Shown here piece by piece: positions 36,929 through 46,869 of a DNA stretch of 47,190 nucleotides (positions within the stretch are counted from its first letter, which is position 1; every line of letters begins with the position of its first letter). Location: positions 1-47,190 of the forward strand of contig JAPLBF010000024.1 in NCBI GenBank assembly GCA_026392825.1, in the 5' to 3' direction. The notes under the pieces are model-generated. The model did no database searches. It was given only the letters and a program-made list of their open reading frames with translations, and was not told the origin of the DNA. The translations under genes and the position numbers were made by a program. This DNA comes from Actinomycetota bacterium. Lineage in GTDB: Bacteria; Actinomycetota; Actinomycetes; Nanopelagicales; Nanopelagicaceae.

Positions 36929-37414
36929 ATGATTATTGGAGTGATGCACTTTTCGTTTACCGTTTCAGATATTGATAAATCTGTCACCTGGTATACGGAT
37001 GTACTTGGTCTTGAATTGGTTGGTCGCCAAAGTCAGAATAACAAATACACCAAAACATTAGTTGGTATGCCAGAAGCAGTTCTTGAGGTTGCACGATTCC
37101 AAATTCCCAATGCTCCTCTCGCTCCCTCTGATCATATTTTGGAGCTAGTTCAGTATGTTGAACCAATTGGCCAAGTCGTTCCTTTGAAAACAAACAGTCC
37201 TGGCGTCGCACACCTTGCATTTCTAGTTTCTGACATCGTAGAAAGATTTAACAGACTCTCAAGCCTAGGAGTTATCTTTAGAAATCCTCCGGTTTTAATA
37301 ACTGAAGGAACTAATCGTGGGGGTATGGTTTGCTACTTCCACGGACCAGATGGTGAAACATTAGAGCTTTTACAACCTTCTCCTGAAAATCTCGAAAAAA
37401 TACTTCACAAATAG
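36929..37414 (+). CDS. VOC-superfamily protein (glyoxalase/epimerase-like)
   Basis: 161-aa protein with two beta-alpha-beta-beta-beta repeats of the vicinal oxygen chelate fold. Putative metal ligands are His7, Glu72, His95 and Glu146, the HEHE arrangement of glyoxalase I and methylmalonyl-CoA epimerase. The overall sequence (MHFSFTVSDIDKSVTWYTDVLGLELV) places it among lactoylglutathione lyase-like proteins of unknown substrate. ATG at 36929 has no Shine-Dalgarno; it overlaps the stop of a tiny leader frame. It contains AGA arginine codons that neighbours seldom use. It is 16 bp upstream of the zinc dehydrogenase, so the two form an operon and may act on related substrates. Confidence 0.85.
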   Translation: MIIGVMHFSFTVSDIDKSVTWYTDVLGLELVGRQSQNNKYTKTLVGMPEAVLEVARFQIPNAPLAPSDHILELVQYVEPIGQVVPLKTNSPGVAHLAFLVSDIVERFNRLSSLGVIFRNPPVLITEGTNRGGMVCYFHGPDGETLELLQPSPENLEKILHK

Positions 37415-37430
37415 AAACGGAGAAAGCCGC

Positions 37431-38441
37431 ATGAGTGAATCTCCAAGGAGCATGACAGCGATAGTTAAGATGGCAAGCGGTTCCGATTCAATTTCCGTGA
37501 TCTCGTGGCCACGTCCCGTCCCTAAAGCGAATCAAGTGATTGTAGAAGTACACGGTGCTGGTGTTTGTGGAACGGATCTTCATATAGCAGTTGATACATA
37601 TCCAAATATTCCACCAGTTGTTATGGGACATGAAGTTGCAGGGAAAGTCGTTGAAATCGGCAACGATGTAGATGCCAAATGGTTGGGTTTAAGAGTTGCC
37701 TGCGAAACACATCACCAAGTTTGTAAGTGTGATTTTTGTAGAGACGGTCGAAGAAATTTGTGCAAGAACAAGACATCAATGGGATCTTTTGTTGACGGCG
37801 GATTTGCTACATACGTTGCAGTAGCTGAGGAGTTGCTTCATTTAATTCCGGATTCGATTACAGATCATGAAGCTGCGTTAACGGAACCCTTGGCCTGTGT
37901 CTGCCACGTTCTTTTAGATCCACCCTTAATTAATGTCGCGGATACGGTATTAGTGACAGGTCCTGGGCCGATTGGGTTACTAGCTGCCCAGGTGGCCAGC
38001 GCAATGGGAGGCATCGTGACAATTTCTGGCTTAGCAAAAGATCAAATGCGATTAGGCGTAGCCCAAGAAATGGGTTTCAACACGACGTACTCTCCAGAAC
38101 CAGAAGGTTTTGACGTTGTCATTGAATGTTCTGGTAGCGAAGGCGGGATTAGCACGGGGCTCAAATCAGCACGACGTGGTGGTCGTTATGTCGCCGTAGG
38201 AATAGTTGGCCATGATGTTAATTTCTCCGCAGATGCAATTCTGTACAAAGAACTCTTAGTTAGTTCTGGTTTTGCGTCCACACCTCAATCATGGAATCGA
38301 GCTCTTAGGCTCTTAGAAAATTCACAAGTATCACTTTCACCACTGATTAGCAGGGTAGAACCGCTCAAGAATTGGCCGAGCGTTTATAGAGATTTAGGAA
38401 ATGCTGATGTCCTAAAAATAGTATTTGATCCGAGAATGTAG
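37431..38441 (+). CDS. Zinc-dependent medium-chain alcohol/polyol dehydrogenase
   Basis: 336-aa MDR enzyme of the threonine/sorbitol dehydrogenase type. The catalytic zinc site is Cys46 (GVCGTDLH), His67-Glu68 (GHE) and Glu152 (TEPLACVCH). The Rossmann motif is GPGPIG (177-182). The structural zinc region has Cys98, Cys100, Cys103 and Cys111, a C-x-C-x2-C-x7-C spacing instead of the usual C-x2-C-x2-C-x7-C. ATG at 37431 has GGAG 9 nt upstream. It forms an operon with the VOC gene; both use AGA codons and look less like their neighbours. It ends 11 bp from the convergent gatB. Substrate is unknown. Confidence 0.88.
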   Translation: MSESPRSMTAIVKMASGSDSISVISWPRPVPKANQVIVEVHGAGVCGTDLHIAVDTYPNIPPVVMGHEVAGKVVEIGNDVDAKWLGLRVACETHHQVCKCDFCRDGRRNLCKNKTSMGSFVDGGFATYVAVAEELLHLIPDSITDHEAALTEPLACVCHVLLDPPLINVADTVLVTGPGPIGLLAAQVASAMGGIVTISGLAKDQMRLGVAQEMGFNTTYSPEPEGFDVVIECSGSEGGISTGLKSARRGGRYVAVGIVGHDVNFSADAILYKELLVSSGFASTPQSWNRALRLLENSQVSLSPLISRVEPLKNWPSVYRDLGNADVLKIVFDPRM

Positions 38442-38452
38442 CTGCTTAAGGC

Positions 38453-39961
38453 TTAATTAGAAGGTTGACCTAAGTGGCCAAGCAGAAGCTCTCGTACGCG
38501 AGCGGCATCTGCTTGGCCTTTTGTCTCTTTCATAACCGCGCCAATGAGCGCACCGGCTGCAGGAATAAGTCCGTTGCGTACTTTGTCGGCAGTTTCGGAT
38601 TGTTCCGCACAAACTTTTTCAATGGCTGCCATAAGCGCACCATCATCGTTAACAACTTTAATTCCGCGCTTGGCAACAACTTCGCTTGGGGTTCCCTCCC
38701 CCGCAATTACGCCTTCGACAACTTGGCGCGCCAATTTATCTGTTAGTTCGCCTGCAGCGACTAGTGCGACAATTTCAGCAACATCTTTCGGTGAGATTGT
38801 TAGATCGGTAAGGGCAATTTCTTTCTCATTAGCAATACGAGAGATCTCACCGAGCCACCAAGTACGTGCCTTGGTTGGATCCGCACCTAACAAAACAGTC
38901 TCTTCCACAATATCTAAAGCATCAGCGTTAATCATCGCTGCCATTTCTTTATCAGGCACTGCCCATTGTTCTTTCAAACGCTTGCGACGAAGTGAAGGGC
39001 GTTCTGGTTGTTGTGCTCGAAGTTCTTCAATCCAGGCGGGAGCAGGAGCAACTGGAACTAGATCTGGTTCTGGGAAGTAACGGTAATCCTCGGCTTGCTC
39101 CTTTGAGCGGCCAGATCGCGTTAGGCCGGTATCTTCTTGGAAGTGACGAGTCTCTTGCTTAACTTTCTTGCCCTCATTTAATAACTCTGCGTGGCGGATC
39201 ATTTCGCCGCGAATGGCGCGTTCAACGGAACGAAGTGAGTTAACGTTCTTAGTCTCTGAACGAGTACCTAATACAGCGGACCCAATTAAGCGCAGTGAAA
39301 CGTTGGCATCACAACGAAGCGAACCTTGCTCCATCTTTACATCTGAAACTTTTAAGCCGCGCAAAATATCGCGCAATTCGGCAACATAAGCCTTGGCAAC
39401 TTCTGGAGCATATTTGCCTGTGCCAGGAACAATCTTGGTAACAATTTCAACTAGCGGAATTCCGGCGCGGTTGTAATCAAGGAGTGAATATTCGGCGCCG
39501 TGAATGCGACCGGTTGCACCGCCAACGTGGAGTGACTTGCCGGTGTCTTCTTCCATGTGAACGCGTTCGATTTCGATACGGAACTGCTTTGGACCTTCTT
39601 CGGTATCGATTTCAACATCTACATAACCATCAAAACAAATTGGCTCGTCGTACTGTGAAATCTGGAAGTTCTTCGGCATATCTGGATAGAAATAGTTTTT
39701 ACGGGCGAATCGGCTACGCGGTGCAATCTGGCAGTTCAGAGCTAAGCCAATCTTTATTGTTGACTCAATTGCCTGGGCATTTACAACTGGCAGGGCACCA
39801 GGAAGTGCCAGGCAGACCGGGCAGGTTTGAGTATTTGGCTCTCCCCCGAATGTTGTGCTGCAAGAACAGAACATCTTGGATTCAGTATTTAACTCAACGT
39901 GAACTTCTAGTCCCAGTACCGGTTCGTACTTTGCAATTACATCATCGTATGAAAGCGCCAT
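38453..39961 (-). CDS. gatB: Aspartyl/glutamyl-tRNA amidotransferase subunit B
   Basis: Kinase/amidotransferase subunit of GatCAB, converting Glu-tRNA-Gln (and Asp-tRNA-Asn) to the amidated form. The 502-aa protein has the family opening [21 protein letters not shown] with zinc-site cysteines (CSCSTTF...CPVCLALPG), the [24 protein letters not shown] core and the C-terminal YqeY-like tail domain. ATG at 39961 shares one base with the gatA stop (TAATG); an in-frame extension to 40012 is not supported. Confidence 0.96.
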   Translation of the reverse strand: MALSYDDVIAKYEPVLGLEVHVELNTESKMFCSCSTTFGGEPNTQTCPVCLALPGALPVVNAQAIESTIKIGLALNCQIAPRSRFARKNYFYPDMPKNFQISQYDEPICFDGYVDVEIDTEEGPKQFRIEIERVHMEEDTGKSLHVGGATGRIHGAEYSLLDYNRAGIPLVEIVTKIVPGTGKYAPEVAKAYVAELRDILRGLKVSDVKMEQGSLRCDANVSLRLIGSAVLGTRSETKNVNSLRSVERAIRGEMIRHAELLNEGKKVKQETRHFQEDTGLTRSGRSKEQAEDYRYFPEPDLVPVAPAPAWIEELRAQQPERPSLRRKRLKEQWAVPDKEMAAMINADALDIVEETVLLGADPTKARTWWLGEISRIANEKEIALTDLTISPKDVAEIVALVAAGELTDKLARQVVEGVIAGEGTPSEVVAKRGIKVVNDDGALMAAIEKVCAEQSETADKVRNGLIPAAGALIGAVMKETKGQADAARVRELLLGHLGQPSN

Positions 39962-41457
39962 TATCTGGCACCTCCCAAAGCTGGTGCTTTTGAAATTAAA
40001 TGTCCGCCCCATTTAGAAACAAGCGCTGCTTCAAGTGCTGCACCAACTTGATACAGGCGTTGATCCTGCATCGCTGGAGCCATAATCTGGAAACCAACTG
40101 GCAGGTTATCTTCATCTGCGAGGCCTGCAGGCAAACTCATTCCGCATATGCCAGCTAAGTTAACTGGAATTGTTGCAACATCGGCTAGGTACATTGCAAT
40201 TGGATCTTCGGACTTCTCACCGATCTTAAATGCGGTGATCGGAGATGTTGGAGATACCAACACATCGGCCTGAGTAAATGCTTTCTTGTAATCTTCAATG
40301 ATCAGAGTGCGAATCTTCTGTGCACTTCCGTAATAAGCATCGTAATAACCAGATGAAAGTGCATAGGTTCCGAGAATAATTCGTCGCTTAACTTCGCGGC
40401 CAAATCCTGCTTCACGCGTTGCATTCATAACTGTTTCTGCTGATGCTCCATCAACCTCACCGGTGCGAAGTCCGTAGCGCATGGCATCAAAGCGCGCTAG
40501 GTTGGATGAGCATTCAGAAGGTGCAATTAAATAATATGCAGCAAGTGCGTACTCAAAACTTGGGCAATCTACCTGCACTATTTGCGCACCTAGCGACGCC
40601 AAAATATCTAAAGATTCACTAAAGCGCGCCTGTACTCCTGTTTGATAACCATCGCCTTGTAATTGCTTTATGACGCCGATCTTTAAACCTTTAACATCAC
40701 CTGATTTTGCAGCGGCAACAACTGCTGGCACCGGTGCATTAATGCTTGTCGCATCTTTAGGATCGTGGCCAGCAATAACTGCATGCAACATCGCGGTATC
40801 TAGAACGGTGCGACCAAATGGTCCTGCTTGATCCAAACTAGATGAGTAAGCAATCAACCCGTAACGAGAAACTGCGCCATAAGTTGGGCGAACGCCGACA
40901 ATTCCTGTAAGTGCAGCAGGTTGGCGAATAGAACCGCCAGTATCTGATCCGATTGCAAGGGGCGCTTCGAAAGCGCTCACTGCCGCCGCAGAGCCACCAC
41001 TTGATCCACCAGGTGTGCGCGTTAAATCCCAAGGATTAAAGGTTGGGCCATAACCAGAATTTTCAGTTGACGAACCCATCGCAAATTCATCCATATTTGT
41101 CTTGCCTAAAATTACAACGCCAGCTGCTTTCAACTTTGCTACAACAGTTGAGTCATAAGGCGGCTTCCAGCCTTGCAAAATCTTGGATCCTGCAGTTGTC
41201 GGAACTCCTTCTTGAGCAAGTACATCTTTAAGCGCAAGCGGAATTCCAGCAAGCGGACCGAGCTTCTTCCCGCTTGCCCGATCCGCATCAACAGCAGCTG
41301 CCTGCTTTAAAGCACTTTCTCCATCGACATGTAAAAATGCCTTAACTTTTTGATCAACATCTGCAATGCGATCTAAATGGATTTTTGTTAATTCAACTGA
41401 AGTAGTTTCACCCTTTTCCAGGGCAGATGACATTTGTGCAGCAGTATTTTTGATCAT
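39961..41457 (-). CDS. gatA: Aspartyl/glutamyl-tRNA amidotransferase subunit A
   Basis: Amidase subunit releasing ammonia from glutamine for GatB. The 498-aa protein has the Lys-cisSer-Ser triad of amidase signature enzymes: Lys77 (LALKD), Ser152 (TPGGSSGGS) and Ser176 ([10 protein letters not shown]), with the same spacing as Staphylococcus GatA (Lys79, Ser154, Ser178). The start ATG overlaps the gatC stop by 4 nt and its own stop overlaps gatB, giving a fully coupled gatC-gatA-gatB operon. Confidence 0.97.
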   Translation of the reverse strand: MIKNTAAQMSSALEKGETTSVELTKIHLDRIADVDQKVKAFLHVDGESALKQAAAVDADRASGKKLGPLAGIPLALKDVLAQEGVPTTAGSKILQGWKPPYDSTVVAKLKAAGVVILGKTNMDEFAMGSSTENSGYGPTFNPWDLTRTPGGSSGGSAAAVSAFEAPLAIGSDTGGSIRQPAALTGIVGVRPTYGAVSRYGLIAYSSSLDQAGPFGRTVLDTAMLHAVIAGHDPKDATSINAPVPAVVAAAKSGDVKGLKIGVIKQLQGDGYQTGVQARFSESLDILASLGAQIVQVDCPSFEYALAAYYLIAPSECSSNLARFDAMRYGLRTGEVDGASAETVMNATREAGFGREVKRRIILGTYALSSGYYDAYYGSAQKIRTLIIEDYKKAFTQADVLVSPTSPITAFKIGEKSEDPIAMYLADVATIPVNLAGICGMSLPAGLADEDNLPVGFQIMAPAMQDQRLYQVGAALEAALVSKWGGHLISKAPALGGAR

Positions 41458-41753
41458 TCTGCTTCACCTAAAATTTGTGGAACTCGGAAACGCTGATCTT
41501 CCTGCGCAGGCGCACCCGATAACGCTTGATCTGGAGTCAGACTTGGCAGAACTACATCTTCTCTAAAGATATTTTCAAGCGGTTGCGGATGTGAAGTCGC
41601 CTTTACGCCATCCAGATTTAGCTCTTGGACTCTAGCAACCGCATCAAGAATGCTGCCAAACTGTGATGAAAGGCTTACGAGTTCGGCTTCACTCATTTCA
41701 ATGCGAGCCAGCGCGGCCAGTTTGGCTACTTCATCACGCGAAAGGCTGCTCAT
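41454..41753 (-). CDS. gatC: Aspartyl/glutamyl-tRNA amidotransferase subunit C
   Basis: Small clamp subunit that holds GatA and GatB together. The 99-aa protein matches the family ([20 protein letters not shown] near the N-terminus and a C-terminal LREDVV-type segment, here [11 protein letters not shown]). ATG at 41753 has AGGAG about 5 nt upstream. It is first in the gatCAB order and lies 29 bp after proA. Confidence 0.95.
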   Translation of the reverse strand: MSSLSRDEVAKLAALARIEMSEAELVSLSSQFGSILDAVARVQELNLDGVKATSHPQPLENIFREDVVLPSLTPDQALSGAPAQEDQRFRVPQILGEAE

Positions 41754-41782
41754 AATGCTCCTGAGTTTAATGAGAAAGTTGG

Positions 41783-43051
41783 TTAGTTGCGAATTTGACC
41801 GTCACCAGTGACGATCCAAGTAGTAGTTGTCATCGCTTCCAACCCCATAGGTCCACGGGCATGCAGCTTTTGATTTGAAATCCCAATTTCCGCTCCGAAG
41901 CCCATCTGTTCACCGTCGGTGAATCTAGTTGATGTATTTACCATTACGGCGGCGCAATCAGAGAGCGCGATGAAACGATCAGCGTTGGCTTTATTTTCGG
42001 TGACAATGGCTTCGGTGTGATTTGTTCCGTACTTTGCAATGTGATCGGCTGCTGCATCTACTGAATCGACAACACCAACATTCATCTCAAGAATTCCGTA
42101 CTCAGTAGACCAATTCTCTTCGGTTGCAGCGGTGGCTGTGATTCCAAACTTTTCAGCAACTTTCTGTGCAGTTGAATCTGCATGCAGAATAACTCCAGCA
42201 TCAGAGAGCGCCTTAAGTGCCATTGGCAAAAAGGTAGGGGCGATTGCGCGATGTACCAGCAGAGTTTCTGCTGCGTTGCAAACACTAGGGCGATGGGTTT
42301 TCGAGTTAATCAGAATTGGCAGTGCTTTTTCAATATCAGCGAATTCATCTACATAAACGTGACACACCCCAGCGCCTGTTTCAATGGTCGGCACAGTTGA
42401 CTCATCTACCACCATCCGAATTAAAGCGGCACTTCCGCGTGGAATTACTAAATCAACTTTGCCGCGCGCGTTAAGTAGCGCCTTAACCGTGGCGCGGTCA
42501 TCTGATGGCACAAGTTGAATCACTTCTGGAGAAATCTTTGTACCTGCAAGGGCATCACGCATAACAGTCACAAGAACCTGATTGCTGGCGGCAGCAGTTG
42601 AAGATCCACGTAATAAGGCTGCATTGCCGGACATCAACAAGATAACTGCTGCATCTACTGTCACATTAGGGCGTGCTTCATAAACCATCCCGATCACGCC
42701 GAATGGAACTGAGATCTGCTTTAGATCCAATCCATTAGGCAGGGTTGAGTGGCGAAGCACTTGCCCCAGAGGATCTGGCAAGTCAGCGACTAAGCGCGCT
42801 CCATTTGCAATTCCAGCCACACGAGAATCATTAAGAAGTAACCGATCTTGCATTTGTGGGTGCATATCTTCGGCTTGTGCTCGCGCAATATCTTCAGCAT
42901 TAGCCTTCAAAATTTCTGCACTGCGCGATTCGATAGCATCGGCGATTTTATATAGAGCTTCTTTACGTTCAACGCCAGTAGCTGTAGATAGAGTGCGGGC
43001 AGCCGTGCGCGCTTTGAGTGCCAACTCTGAAACTATTGCGACCGCATCCAT
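41783..43051 (-). CDS. proA: Gamma-glutamyl phosphate reductase
   Basis: Second step of proline biosynthesis, reducing gamma-glutamyl phosphate to the semialdehyde with NADPH. The 422-aa protein has the catalytic Cys258 (HRPSVCNAAETLL) and the VYEARPNVTVD motif at about 122-132. ATG at 43051 lacks a Shine-Dalgarno; TAGGCT lies exactly 7 nt upstream. It is separated from proB by a plus-strand hydrolase gene, so the usual proB-proA adjacency is broken. It lies upstream of gatCAB. Confidence 0.97.
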   Translation of the reverse strand: MDAVAIVSELALKARTAARTLSTATGVERKEALYKIADAIESRSAEILKANAEDIARAQAEDMHPQMQDRLLLNDSRVAGIANGARLVADLPDPLGQVLRHSTLPNGLDLKQISVPFGVIGMVYEARPNVTVDAAVILLMSGNAALLRGSSTAAASNQVLVTVMRDALAGTKISPEVIQLVPSDDRATVKALLNARGKVDLVIPRGSAALIRMVVDESTVPTIETGAGVCHVYVDEFADIEKALPILINSKTHRPSVCNAAETLLVHRAIAPTFLPMALKALSDAGVILHADSTAQKVAEKFGITATAATEENWSTEYGILEMNVGVVDSVDAAADHIAKYGTNHTEAIVTENKANADRFIALSDCAAVMVNTSTRFTDGEQMGFGAEIGISNQKLHARGPMGLEAMTTTTWIVTGDGQIRN

Positions 43052-43084
43052 AGGTTTAAGCCTAGCGGGAGTTACCCTTTCGTT
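43052..43084. promoter_or_regulatory. Back-to-back leaderless promoters of proA and the serine hydrolase
   Basis: The 33-bp divergent gap holds TAGGCT on the minus strand (43059-43064), 7 nt before the proA ATG, and TACCCT on the plus strand (43073-43078), 6 nt before the hydrolase GTG. Only 8 bp separate the two hexamers. Each -35 region would fall inside or at the start of the opposite gene. Two RNA polymerases could not bind together, so the promoters should compete. Confidence 0.5.
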
Positions 43085-44230
43085 GTGTTCAAATTATTTC
43101 GCAGAATTGCAGTGGTTCTCCTTGTCCTATACATAGCCTTATTTGGTCTGACTAAGGCCATTAGATATCCAGAGCCGATTGCAGCGATCAAGTTAGGACT
43201 TGCGCCTGCTTCCAAGACACCTGATCTAATGCCCTTTCACGTAATTTCGGCTGAACCTGCTGAGGCATCCGCTTGGCAAATGGGCAAGCCAGAAGTTATC
43301 GATGAGGTCACGTGGAACGGTGCGAAGATTTCTTTCGATGAATTTATGAAAGCCACTCAGACAAATGCTTTTCTGATCATCCGAGGCGGAAAGATTACTT
43401 ACGAAAAATACTTTAATGGAAAAACCGAATCAACGGTGCTTCCTTCATATTCGGTTGCTAAGACGATGACTTCGCTGGTGATTGGTCAACTAATTGATGA
43501 GGGCAAGATCAAAGAATCAGATACCTTCGTTTCAATCCTGCCAGAATTTAAAGCCGAATCTTCCTTTGACAAGGTGACAATTAAGAATTTGTTAGATATG
43601 AATTCCGGTATCGGAGTTTCTGATAACTACCCATCGGGGCCTTCTGGCTGGGGCGTTGCTATCGCGCAAATGTATGCGACCACGGATATGAATTTCTTTA
43701 TAAAAAATAATCGTAAAATGAGGGAGGAACCAGGTACATATCCCGAGTATCGAAGTGTTAACACTGAACTACTTGGTTTGATTATTCAAAAGGTAACTGG
43801 AAATAAATTAGCCGATGAATACAGCGAACGAATCTGGAAAAAGGTTGGCGCAGAATACGATGCAACTTGGAACGTAGATAAAGTTGGCGGCCACGAAAAG
43901 GCCTTCTGTTGCTTTAACGCAACAGCACGAGATTACGCACGCGTTGGTCAGGCGTTGATGAGTGGAGTACCCGCAATAGCTAGTACTTCCTGGAAGGCGC
44001 GACTTTCCAATCCCGTAGTGAATCTTGATTATGGCTGGGGATATGCAGCGCAGATGTGGCATCCCTATCAGGGAATTAATTTAATGATGGGGCTACACGG
44101 TCAATACATTTATCAAGATGCGCTTCACGATACGGTCATTGTTAAGTTAAGCGATATGCCAACCAGCGCGGATGGTACCAGCGATAAAATCGCTTCTGTG
44201 TTGCGTGAAGTTGCTGCGAAGAAGAGTTAG
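43085..44230 (+). CDS. Membrane-anchored serine hydrolase, beta-lactamase class C family
   Basis: 381-aa protein with an N-terminal hydrophobic anchor (about residues 8-24) and a penicillin-binding/beta-lactamase fold. The nucleophile motif is SVAK (Ser123, Lys126). YRSVN (222-226) corresponds to the Tyr motif region, and GLHGQYIY (about 336-343) to the third motif in the NylB/EstB-like branch. Such proteins are esterases, amide hydrolases or peptidases; true beta-lactamase activity is not implied. GTG at 43085 has no close Shine-Dalgarno; TACCCT lies 6 nt upstream. Its stop overlaps the proB stop convergently by 4 bp (TTAG). Its codon use is not obviously foreign, but it interrupts proB-proA. 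Confidence 0.85.
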   Translation: MFKLFRRIAVVLLVLYIALFGLTKAIRYPEPIAAIKLGLAPASKTPDLMPFHVISAEPAEASAWQMGKPEVIDEVTWNGAKISFDEFMKATQTNAFLIIRGGKITYEKYFNGKTESTVLPSYSVAKTMTSLVIGQLIDEGKIKESDTFVSILPEFKAESSFDKVTIKNLLDMNSGIGVSDNYPSGPSGWGVAIAQMYATTDMNFFIKNNRKMREEPGTYPEYRSVNTELLGLIIQKVTGNKLADEYSERIWKKVGAEYDATWNVDKVGGHEKAFCCFNATARDYARVGQALMSGVPAIASTSWKARLSNPVVNLDYGWGYAAQMWHPYQGINLMMGLHGQYIYQDALHDTVIVKLSDMPTSADGTSDKIASVLREVAAKKS

Positions 44231-45342
44231 AGAAGCACCAAATCATCGCGATGAACTAGTTCGCGCTCAAATTCCGCACCCAATGAAGTGGCAAGCTCTT
44301 TAGTAGAGCGACCCAGCATTTGCGGAATTTCATCTGAATCAAAAGCCACAAGACCGCGGGCGATAACTTTGTTATCTGCGCCGACTAGTTCTACGGTGTC
44401 ACCAGAAATAAATTCACCTTCTACTGAGGTAACTCCAGCAGGAAGGAGTGAAACTCCACGCTCCTGAATTGCGGTGACTGCTCCGGCATCAAGAATCAAA
44501 CGGCCACGTGGAGTTGAAGCATGCGCTAGCCATAACAATCGTGAATTTGAACGTGTGCCGTGTTCCGCGAAAAAAGTTCCGGTTTCTTCGCCCAATAGGG
44601 CAGCGGCTGACTTTGCTAATGAAGTGAGCAACATAGGAATACCTGAACTGGTTGAAATTCGGGCTGCTTCGATCTTGGTGACCATTCCCCCGCTACCTAC
44701 GCCAGATGAGCCAGCTCCACCGATTTCTATATTTTCTATCTCGCTAATTCGATCGACAAAATGAATAGCTTTTGCGCCAGATTGTGAAGGTGGCGCATCA
44801 TAAAGAGCATCTACATCTGAGATTAAAACTAATAAATCCGCCTTAACTAAAAGTGAAACTAGCGCTGCTAGGCGATCATTATCACCAAAGCGAATCTCTT
44901 GCGTTCCCACCGTATCGTTCTCATTGATAATTGGAACAACCCCAAGTGAGAGTAATTTGTTGAGAGTCTGCTGCGCATTTTGATAGTGCGAGCGACGGAC
45001 TACATCTTCGGTTGTAAGAAGAACTTGCGAAGAAACTAAATTATGACGCGAGAAATTATCGTTGTATTTGGCAATGAGTAAACCTTGTCCGACTGAGGCG
45101 GCGGCTTGTTGCGTTGCAAGATCCTTTGGGCGCGCACTTAAACCAAGTGGCGCTAAGCCCGCGGCGATTGCGCCCGATGAAACTAAAAGAACTTCTGCTC
45201 CTCGCGCGCGAAGTGAAGCGACTAAATCAACAATCTTTGATACTGACTCGGAATCTAACTTTGATCCTGCAGTACCAGTTAGTGAAGATGAGCCGATTTT
45301 GATTACAACGCGTTTTGCTGTGGTGACTGCGTTGCGGCTCAT
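44227..45342 (-). CDS. proB: Glutamate 5-kinase with PUA domain
   Basis: First step of proline synthesis. The 371-aa protein has an amino-acid-kinase domain (VVIKIGSSSLT at 12-22, VSSGAIAAG, INENDTVG, FGDNDRLAALV) and a C-terminal PUA domain (from about 285, GRLILDAGAVTAI...GVTSVEGEFISGDTVEL). Proline feedback inhibition is usual in this family. The start ATG directly follows the obgE stop (TAAATG), so it is coupled to obgE. Confidence 0.97.
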   Translation of the reverse strand: MSRNAVTTAKRVVIKIGSSSLTGTAGSKLDSESVSKIVDLVASLRARGAEVLLVSSGAIAAGLAPLGLSARPKDLATQQAAASVGQGLLIAKYNDNFSRHNLVSSQVLLTTEDVVRRSHYQNAQQTLNKLLSLGVVPIINENDTVGTQEIRFGDNDRLAALVSLLVKADLLVLISDVDALYDAPPSQSGAKAIHFVDRISEIENIEIGGAGSSGVGSGGMVTKIEAARISTSSGIPMLLTSLAKSAAALLGEETGTFFAEHGTRSNSRLLWLAHASTPRGRLILDAGAVTAIQERGVSLLPAGVTSVEGEFISGDTVELVGADNKVIARGLVAFDSDEIPQMLGRSTKELATSLGAEFERELVHRDDLVLL

Positions 45343-46833
45343 TTACTTATCCTCGCTTGGAGTTGGCTCGATGAGGCGTGGAGTTTTTGGGTCCTCCACG
45401 TTGTACTCCCATTGTTGCGCAATTTCATCGTCAGATAGTTGATCGACAACTTTTTCTTCTACTACCCAGGCGCCTTCTAGGCGAGAATCCTCACCACGGC
45501 GATGCAAGTGACCAGCTAATTGTTCCGCGCCAGCTTCAATAGTTGGCTCCCATTCGAAAACAACTTCATTATCGCCGGAGCCGATTCGTACTTCACTTCC
45601 GGCAACGGCTCCCTTTTTAAATAGCTCTTTCTCAACGCCGAGTTGTGCCAGGCGATCTGCAAGATAACCAATCGCTTCAGCGTTCTTAAAGTTTGTTTGA
45701 CGTACCCAACGAACAACTTTCTGTCCTCGCACGCTAAAGGAGCCATCGGCATTTGCTTGCACTGTGTATCCAGAGTCATCTACCGCTGTTGGGCGCAAGA
45801 TGATTCGTGTGCGCTCTTCGGTTACTGCAGCAGCACGCTCTTTCTGAACTAGTCGCGCCATCGCATAAAGAAGTTCTTGCAGGCCTTCGCGGCTGGCAGC
45901 CGACACTGGGTAAACCTCATAGCCCTTATCGCGCAGAGTTTGTGCAACCATATCCGCCATAGCTCGACCATCAGGTAAGTCAATTTTATTTAGAGCGACG
46001 ATACGAACGCGATCTTCTAGGCCACCGTATATAGCTAACTCAGCTTCGATAATTTCTAAATCACTGACTGGATCACGATCGGTTTCTAAGGTTCCGCAAT
46101 CAAGTACGTGAACTAAAGCCACGCATCGTTCCACGTGACGTAAAAATTCGAGGCCCAGGCCCTTACCTTGTGATGCACCTGGAATTAAACCTGGCACGTC
46201 GGCAACTGTGAAGCGAGTTTCTCCTGCTTGAACAACGCCCAAGTTAGGAACCAAAGTTGTGAATGGATAATCTGCGATCTTAGGACGAGCCGCAGAAATC
46301 GCTGCGATCAGTGATGACTTACCTGCACTTGGATATCCAACGAGTGCAATATCAGCGACAGATTTAAGTTCTAAGTAAAGAGTGCGTTCTTCGCCTGGTT
46401 CACCAAGGAGTGCGAAACCTGGTGCACGGCGCTTAGAAGATGAGAGAGCTAAATTGCCGAGCCCGCCATGTCCGCCCTGTGCTGCAAGAAACGTTGTGCC
46501 GGTACCAATCAAATCTGCGAGTTGGTTGCCTTTTGCGTCGAACACAACCGTGCCATTTGGAACAGGCAGAATTAAATCTTCGCCGTATGTACCATCTTTA
46601 CGATCGCCATAGCCTTGAGAACCTGATGTTGCCTTGCGATGTGGTGAGTGATGGAAATCTAGAAGCGTAGTAACGCTGGGATCAACGATAAGAATAATGT
46701 CGCCACCGCGACCACCGTTGCCACCATCTGGGCCGCCCAGCGGTTTAAATTTCTCGCGCTTAACAGAGACACAACCGTCGCCGCCCTTTCCGGCAGAAGC
46801 ATAGAGCGTTACGCGATCGATAAATGTTGTCAT
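45343..46833 (-). CDS. obgE: Obg family GTPase
   Basis: GTPase involved in 50S assembly and stress control. The 496-aa protein has the glycine-rich Obg fold (1-158; [13 protein letters not shown]), a G domain with GYPSAGKSS (166-174), [10 protein letters not shown] and NKID, and the C-terminal OCT domain (around 350-425), followed by an acidic actinobacterial tail. ATG at 46833 has AAGGAG 9 nt upstream. It lies downstream of rpmA but is separated by a strong terminator-like hairpin. Confidence 0.97.
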   Translation of the reverse strand: MTTFIDRVTLYASAGKGGDGCVSVKREKFKPLGGPDGGNGGRGGDIILIVDPSVTTLLDFHHSPHRKATSGSQGYGDRKDGTYGEDLILPVPNGTVVFDAKGNQLADLIGTGTTFLAAQGGHGGLGNLALSSSKRRAPGFALLGEPGEERTLYLELKSVADIALVGYPSAGKSSLIAAISAARPKIADYPFTTLVPNLGVVQAGETRFTVADVPGLIPGASQGKGLGLEFLRHVERCVALVHVLDCGTLETDRDPVSDLEIIEAELAIYGGLEDRVRIVALNKIDLPDGRAMADMVAQTLRDKGYEVYPVSAASREGLQELLYAMARLVQKERAAAVTEERTRIILRPTAVDDSGYTVQANADGSFSVRGQKVVRWVRQTNFKNAEAIGYLADRLAQLGVEKELFKKGAVAGSEVRIGSGDNEVVFEWEPTIEAGAEQLAGHLHRRGEDSRLEGAWVVEEKVVDQLSDDEIAQQWEYNVEDPKTPRLIEPTPSEDK

Positions 46834-46869
46834 CTCTTAACGCTCCTTTCCGAAAACTGTTAATGAAAT

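Noticed and set aside
43085-44230. Serine hydrolase as an antibiotic-resistance beta-lactamase
   Set aside because: Only the general serine-hydrolase motifs are present, and the third motif (GLHGQYIY) resembles the esterase/NylB branch; resistance cannot be inferred.
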